NCBI RefSeq assembly: GCF_030382115.1
Contig: NZ_JAUDRJ010000003.1
Location: 5,544,565 to 5,579,717 of the forward strand
DNA length: 35,153 bases
Reading direction: 5' to 3'
Source of the DNA: Nostoc sp. GT001
Lineage (GTDB): Bacteria > Cyanobacteriota > Cyanobacteriia > Cyanobacteriales > Nostocaceae
Shown here: piece by piece, positions 32,345 to 35,153 of the stretch
How positions within the stretch are numbered: position 1 is the stretch's first letter
How the letters are laid out: each line of letters opens with the position of its first letter
Notes under the pieces: generated by a model
What the model saw: only the letters and a program-made list of their open reading frames with translations
Told to the model about the DNA's origin: nothing
The model's database searches: none
Program-made: the position numbers and the translations under genes

Positions 32345-34987
32345 CTATTTAGATTTGGCCTCCAAGTTTTCTAAACGGCTTCTCAATTCCTGATTTTGTT
32401 GTTTGAGTTGGTCGAAATCTTCACGCAGTTGACGCAGGGTTTTTTCTGAACCAATGTTCTTTTGCACCTTGGAAATTTCTTCTTCAGCAGAGCGACGTAC
32501 ACGCCCATCAGCTGTTTGTTCAGCTAGCGATCGCAAAATCCCCACTGCTTTAGGTGTTTCCATTTGTCCTAATGCTGCTGCTACCGACACTTGCGTTAAA
32601 AAGAAGCTTTCTTTGGCTAGTTCCGTTAATTTGTCTAAAATCCGTTCCAAATTAGCCGGACTTTGACCGACAGAAATCTTTCCTAAAGCGCGAATTGTGG
32701 CTAAACGTAGGGGTTGTGGCACACCGAGTTTGGTGTATTCTAACAGCAGATTTAAAGCTGCTTCCGAAGTTTTGAATTCAGCTAAACCAGCGATCGCACC
32801 ACTCCGCACTACTTCATTCCAACCCGCCTTTTCTTCTAAAACAGATTTCAGCAGCTTTAATACTTTGTCTTCCTTGGGTTTTTCTTCCAAGTTGGCCGAT
32901 GCGATCGCTCCAATCACACGAGAAGCTGCTGCTTCCACGTAGTAGCTGGGATCGCCTTTTTGCAACAGCCCTTTCACAACTTTATAGCTTTCAGCAGTTT
33001 TGATTTGAGTAAGTGCTTCCACTACAGATCGTCGCACGTAAGCATTTTTATCTTTTAAGCCAGCAACTAAGCCATCAAAGGCTTGATCTAAATTAATTTT
33101 GGCTAGTTGTTTCGCCGCTTCCACACGCACACCCCACAATGGGTCATTTTTTAGCGATGCAGACAGTGCAACGATCGCTTCTAACCCACCTTTTTTCGCC
33201 AAAGCTGCTGCTGCATAACTACGCGAAATCGGGTCGGTATCGAATTCTAACTGTGCTTTTAACTCCGCGATTGGATATTCCAAAGCTACTGTTTTTAGGT
33301 AATTATTTCCAACATCAAAGCTAATAAATTGGGGCTTATTTTCTAGGGGAAAGTAGAAGCTTTGTTCGCGTTCATTCACCCGGACAGTAAAAATTTTGAG
33401 TTGTGAGTTAGGAGTTATGAGTTTAGAATTATTTTTAACTCCTAACTCCTCACTTTTCACTTTTTCTTGTTGCGTATAGCCAAAACCAATAGGTATTTTT
33501 AAATCAAACAAATCCTTACTGCCATTTTTACCTTCATCAGCTTGGGTTTGAGTGACTGTAATTTTTGCTAAATTAGCATCTCCATCCCAAGAGTAAGCTA
33601 CTTTAAAATCGGGATGACCACCACGATAAACGTATTGGTCAAACAGAAACAAAAGATTACGTCCGGTTGCCTTTTCAATCGCCCTGAGTAAGTCTACTGT
33701 TTCTACGGTTTTGTGGGCATTATCTTGGACAAATGTTTGAATTGCCTGCCAAAATAACTCATCTCCCAATTGAGTCCGAATCATGTGATAGACACAAGAT
33801 CCTTTTTCGTAGATGTGGCGATCGTAAAGTTCAATAGCTTCTCGGTAAACGTGCGTTACCATTGGACGACGATAACGGCTGCTATCTTCACTTAAGTAAC
33901 GACGAGCTTCCAATAAACGATAGTAAGCTGCTTCTTCTAGACTATATTCCTGTTCTGTCCACATCACCTCAGAGTAAGAAGCCATCCCTTCTTTAATCCA
34001 AGCATGAGACCAATGCTTAATCACTACCAAATCACCAAACCACTGGTGCGCGAGTTCGTGGACGACCAAACTTTCAGTGTTACGGTTATCTAAGGCGGCG
34101 CGTTCATCCAGCAAACATCTGTCTGTTAACAGTGTTGTGGAAGTGTTTTCCATGCCGCCAAAGATGAAGTCATCAACGCAAACTTGGGCATATTTCGGAA
34201 AAGGATATGGATAGCCATACTTTTGGCTCAAAAATTCGATCATCCTGGGAGTTTTGCCCATGCTGCGTTTAGCATCCTCCTCCCGTCCCTTTTCGACATA
34301 GTAGGTGACAGCTTTCCCGTTCCACTCATCTCGAATTTCAGCAAAATCACCTACTGCTAAAGTCATCAAGTAGGTAGGATGAACTTGTTGCTGTAACCAA
34401 TGATAGACTTTGTAATCACCATCTTCTGTGGTGTCAATTAATTCACCATTGGAAATTGCTACGAGAGGGTTGGGAACGCGGACACGAATTTCCGAAGTAG
34501 ATAGTTGTCCTGGATAGTCAAAGCAGGGGAACCAAAAGCGAGAGTCTTCGTCTTCGCCTTGAGTCCAAACTTGACTAGGCTTGTTTGGGTAGTGCTTATC
34601 TGGTTGAATAAAATAAATACCGCGTTGCGGTTTTGCTACGGAGTAGGCGATCGCAATCAGCAAGCGTTTACCAATCTGGGTTGGCTGAGAAAGTTCGATG
34701 GAAAGCTGTTCGCCGTCATAGTTAAAATTTTGTGGCACTTCGTCCACCTGCACAGACTCGATATTTAGGTTGACAGCATCCAAAGTCAAACGATCAATAC
34801 CATTACGGATTGGCAAGAGGCGAATGCTACAACTGCCCTGATAGCTTTGCTTGGGGATATCCAAGCTGAGATCGAGAAAAATATGCTCTACCTGTCCGGG
34901 GCGATCGGGGTTGTAGTGTGGTCTTGCTCCCGGTAACTCAAAAGGTTTGTGTCCGTTATTATCTGTATCAAAATAAGACTGCGACAT
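32345..34987 (-). CDS. pepN: M1-family metallo-aminopeptidase (PepN type) with C-terminal HEAT repeats
   Basis: The 880-residue zinc aminopeptidase removes N-terminal residues from peptides in the cytoplasm. The N-domain carries LDLSLDIPKQSY and TLDAVNLNIESV. The exopeptidase signature GGMENTSTTLL precedes HELAHQW (His310, Glu311, His314), with the third zinc ligand Glu333 in WIKEGMASYSE, exact HEXXH-18-E spacing. The transition-state Tyr is probably in HIYEKGSCVYHMI. From about residue 575 on there are HEAT-like repeats (SRSYAAAALAKKGGLEAI, WGVRVEAAKQLAKI and others), then a coiled coil to the end (QLKQQNQELRSRLENLE). This HEAT-bearing form is usual in cyanobacteria. Residues about 509-530 are encoded by an inserted repeat element. 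No signal peptide. Confidence 0.95.
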   Translation of the reverse strand: MSQSYFDTDNNGHKPFELPGARPHYNPDRPGQVEHIFLDLSLDIPKQSYQGSCSIRLLPIRNGIDRLTLDAVNLNIESVQVDEVPQNFNYDGEQLSIELSQPTQIGKRLLIAIAYSVAKPQRGIYFIQPDKHYPNKPSQVWTQGEDEDSRFWFPCFDYPGQLSTSEIRVRVPNPLVAISNGELIDTTEDGDYKVYHWLQQQVHPTYLMTLAVGDFAEIRDEWNGKAVTYYVEKGREEDAKRSMGKTPRMIEFLSQKYGYPYPFPKYAQVCVDDFIFGGMENTSTTLLTDRCLLDERAALDNRNTESLVVHELAHQWFGDLVVIKHWSHAWIKEGMASYSEVMWTEQEYSLEEAAYYRLLEARRYLSEDSSRYRRPMVTHVYREAIELYDRHIYEKGSCVYHMIRTQLGDELFWQAIQTFVQDNAHKTVETVDLLRAIEKATGRNLLFLFDQYVYRGGHPDFKVAYSWDGDANLAKITVTQTQADEGKNGSKDLFDLKIPIGFGYTQQEKVKSEELGVKNNSKLITPNSQLKIFTVRVNEREQSFYFPLENKPQFISFDVGNNYLKTVALEYPIAELKAQLEFDTDPISRSYAAAALAKKGGLEAIVALSASLKNDPLWGVRVEAAKQLAKINLDQAFDGLVAGLKDKNAYVRRSVVEALTQIKTAESYKVVKGLLQKGDPSYYVEAAASRVIGAIASANLEEKPKEDKVLKLLKSVLEEKAGWNEVVRSGAIAGLAEFKTSEAALNLLLEYTKLGVPQPLRLATIRALGKISVGQSPANLERILDKLTELAKESFFLTQVSVAAALGQMETPKAVGILRSLAEQTADGRVRRSAEEEISKVQKNIGSEKTLRQLREDFDQLKQQNQELRSRLENLEAKSK
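33403..33463. repeat. Palindromic STRR-like element inserted in frame in pepN
   Basis: TTAGGAGTTA (33408-33417) and TAACTCCTAA (33436-33445) are exact inverted copies flanked by further GAGTTA/ACTCCT and GTGA/TCAC units. Such AGTTAGG-type repeats are normally intergenic in these genomes. Here the sequence is read as about 21 codons (KSEELGVKNNSKLITPNSQ) between two conserved strands of PepN without breaking the frame. Confidence 0.75.
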
Positions 34988-35060
34988 TGATGCTTACTGA
35001 CCTTGTAATCCTGAAAAGTCTGGCTTGGTTGGATGTAGTTAAGTAAAATAGCGGTATCTG

Positions 35061-35153
35061 ATGTATTTCTCTCAACAGGGCATTATGAAGGTGACTTCTC
35101 ACCTTTGGGATTGGGAGATTGAAATTAATCTCACCCGAACTTCCAAAGATCGA
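35061..35153 (+). CDS. Possible 5' end of an unidentified gene running off the window
   Basis: A frame opens after a TAG at 35049 and stays open to the edge. In-frame ATG codons lie at 35061 and 35085. The peptide from the second begins MKVTSHLWDWEIEINLTRT. It is divergent from pepN and in the right place for a gene start, but only about 31 codons are visible, no family is recognised and no good ribosome site is seen. Confidence 0.3.
   Translation, partial: MYFSQQGIMKVTSHLWDWEIEINLTRTSKDR

Noticed and set aside
1..35153. tRNA, rRNA or complete insertion sequence
   Set aside because: No cloverleaf, rRNA stretch or transposase frame was recognised by eye. A covariance-model scan would be needed to exclude small RNAs.

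Overview
The window is a chromosomal segment of a cyanobacterium, most likely a filamentous heterocyst-forming type (Nostocales). The basis is: many copies of the HIP1 octamer GCGATCGC inside genes; heptameric tandem repeats of the STRR type between genes; several dispersed perfect palindromes; an isiB flavodoxin very close in sequence to the Anabaena protein; a DnaB helicase split by inteins; and cyanobacterial versions of FKBP, phasin, ABC1 kinase and PepN-HEAT. The species cannot be fixed from the sequence alone.

Left part (1-6459). A bd-type quinol oxidase operon (cydA then cydB, minus strand, cydB cut by the window edge) has a heptamer repeat array between its two genes. It is followed by a minus-strand isiB (flavodoxin) - isiC-like (alpha/beta hydrolase) pair. 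The hydrolase has alanine where the nucleophilic serine should be. About 1.2 kb without a convincing gene, holding nested palindromes, precedes a plus-strand PLP-dependent histidine decarboxylase-like gene.

Middle (6460-19131). Convergent with the decarboxylase is a 1127-residue fusion of an amino-acid permease (APC type) to PAS, GGDEF and EAL domains, that is, a transporter built onto a c-di-GMP module. Next come a ParA-type ATPase with a broken 3' end, a 2TM-domain protein, a phasin-like protein, a secreted FKBP isomerase starting at TTG, dnaB carrying two full-size inteins, rplI (bL9) with a one-base insertion, and gloB (glyoxalase II).

Right part (19132-35153). A plus-strand run of about 10 kb encodes seven glycosyltransferases and one ABC exporter: three GT4-like enzymes (the first frameshifted), one GT10-like fucosyltransferase and three paralogous GT-A enzymes. 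It looks like one operon for making and exporting a cell-surface glycan or glycolipid. It ends in a strong bidirectional hairpin terminator. The exporter carries a C-terminal extension with two tandem copies resembling the histidine-kinase H-box, one keeping the His and one with Asp, and no kinase ATPase domain. Beyond it on the minus strand lie a small membrane protein and an ABC1/UbiB-type kinase (probable operon), then a PepN-type M1 aminopeptidase with HEAT repeats. A repeat element is inserted in frame in pepN. A possible gene start runs off the right edge.

The strongest candidates for something undescribed are the APC-PAS-GGDEF-EAL protein beside a histidine decarboxylase, and the ABC exporter with tandem phosphoacceptor-like segments. 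Three separate indels (parA, rplI, first glycosyltransferase) mean either an error-prone assembly or ongoing gene decay, and this should be settled before those genes are interpreted.
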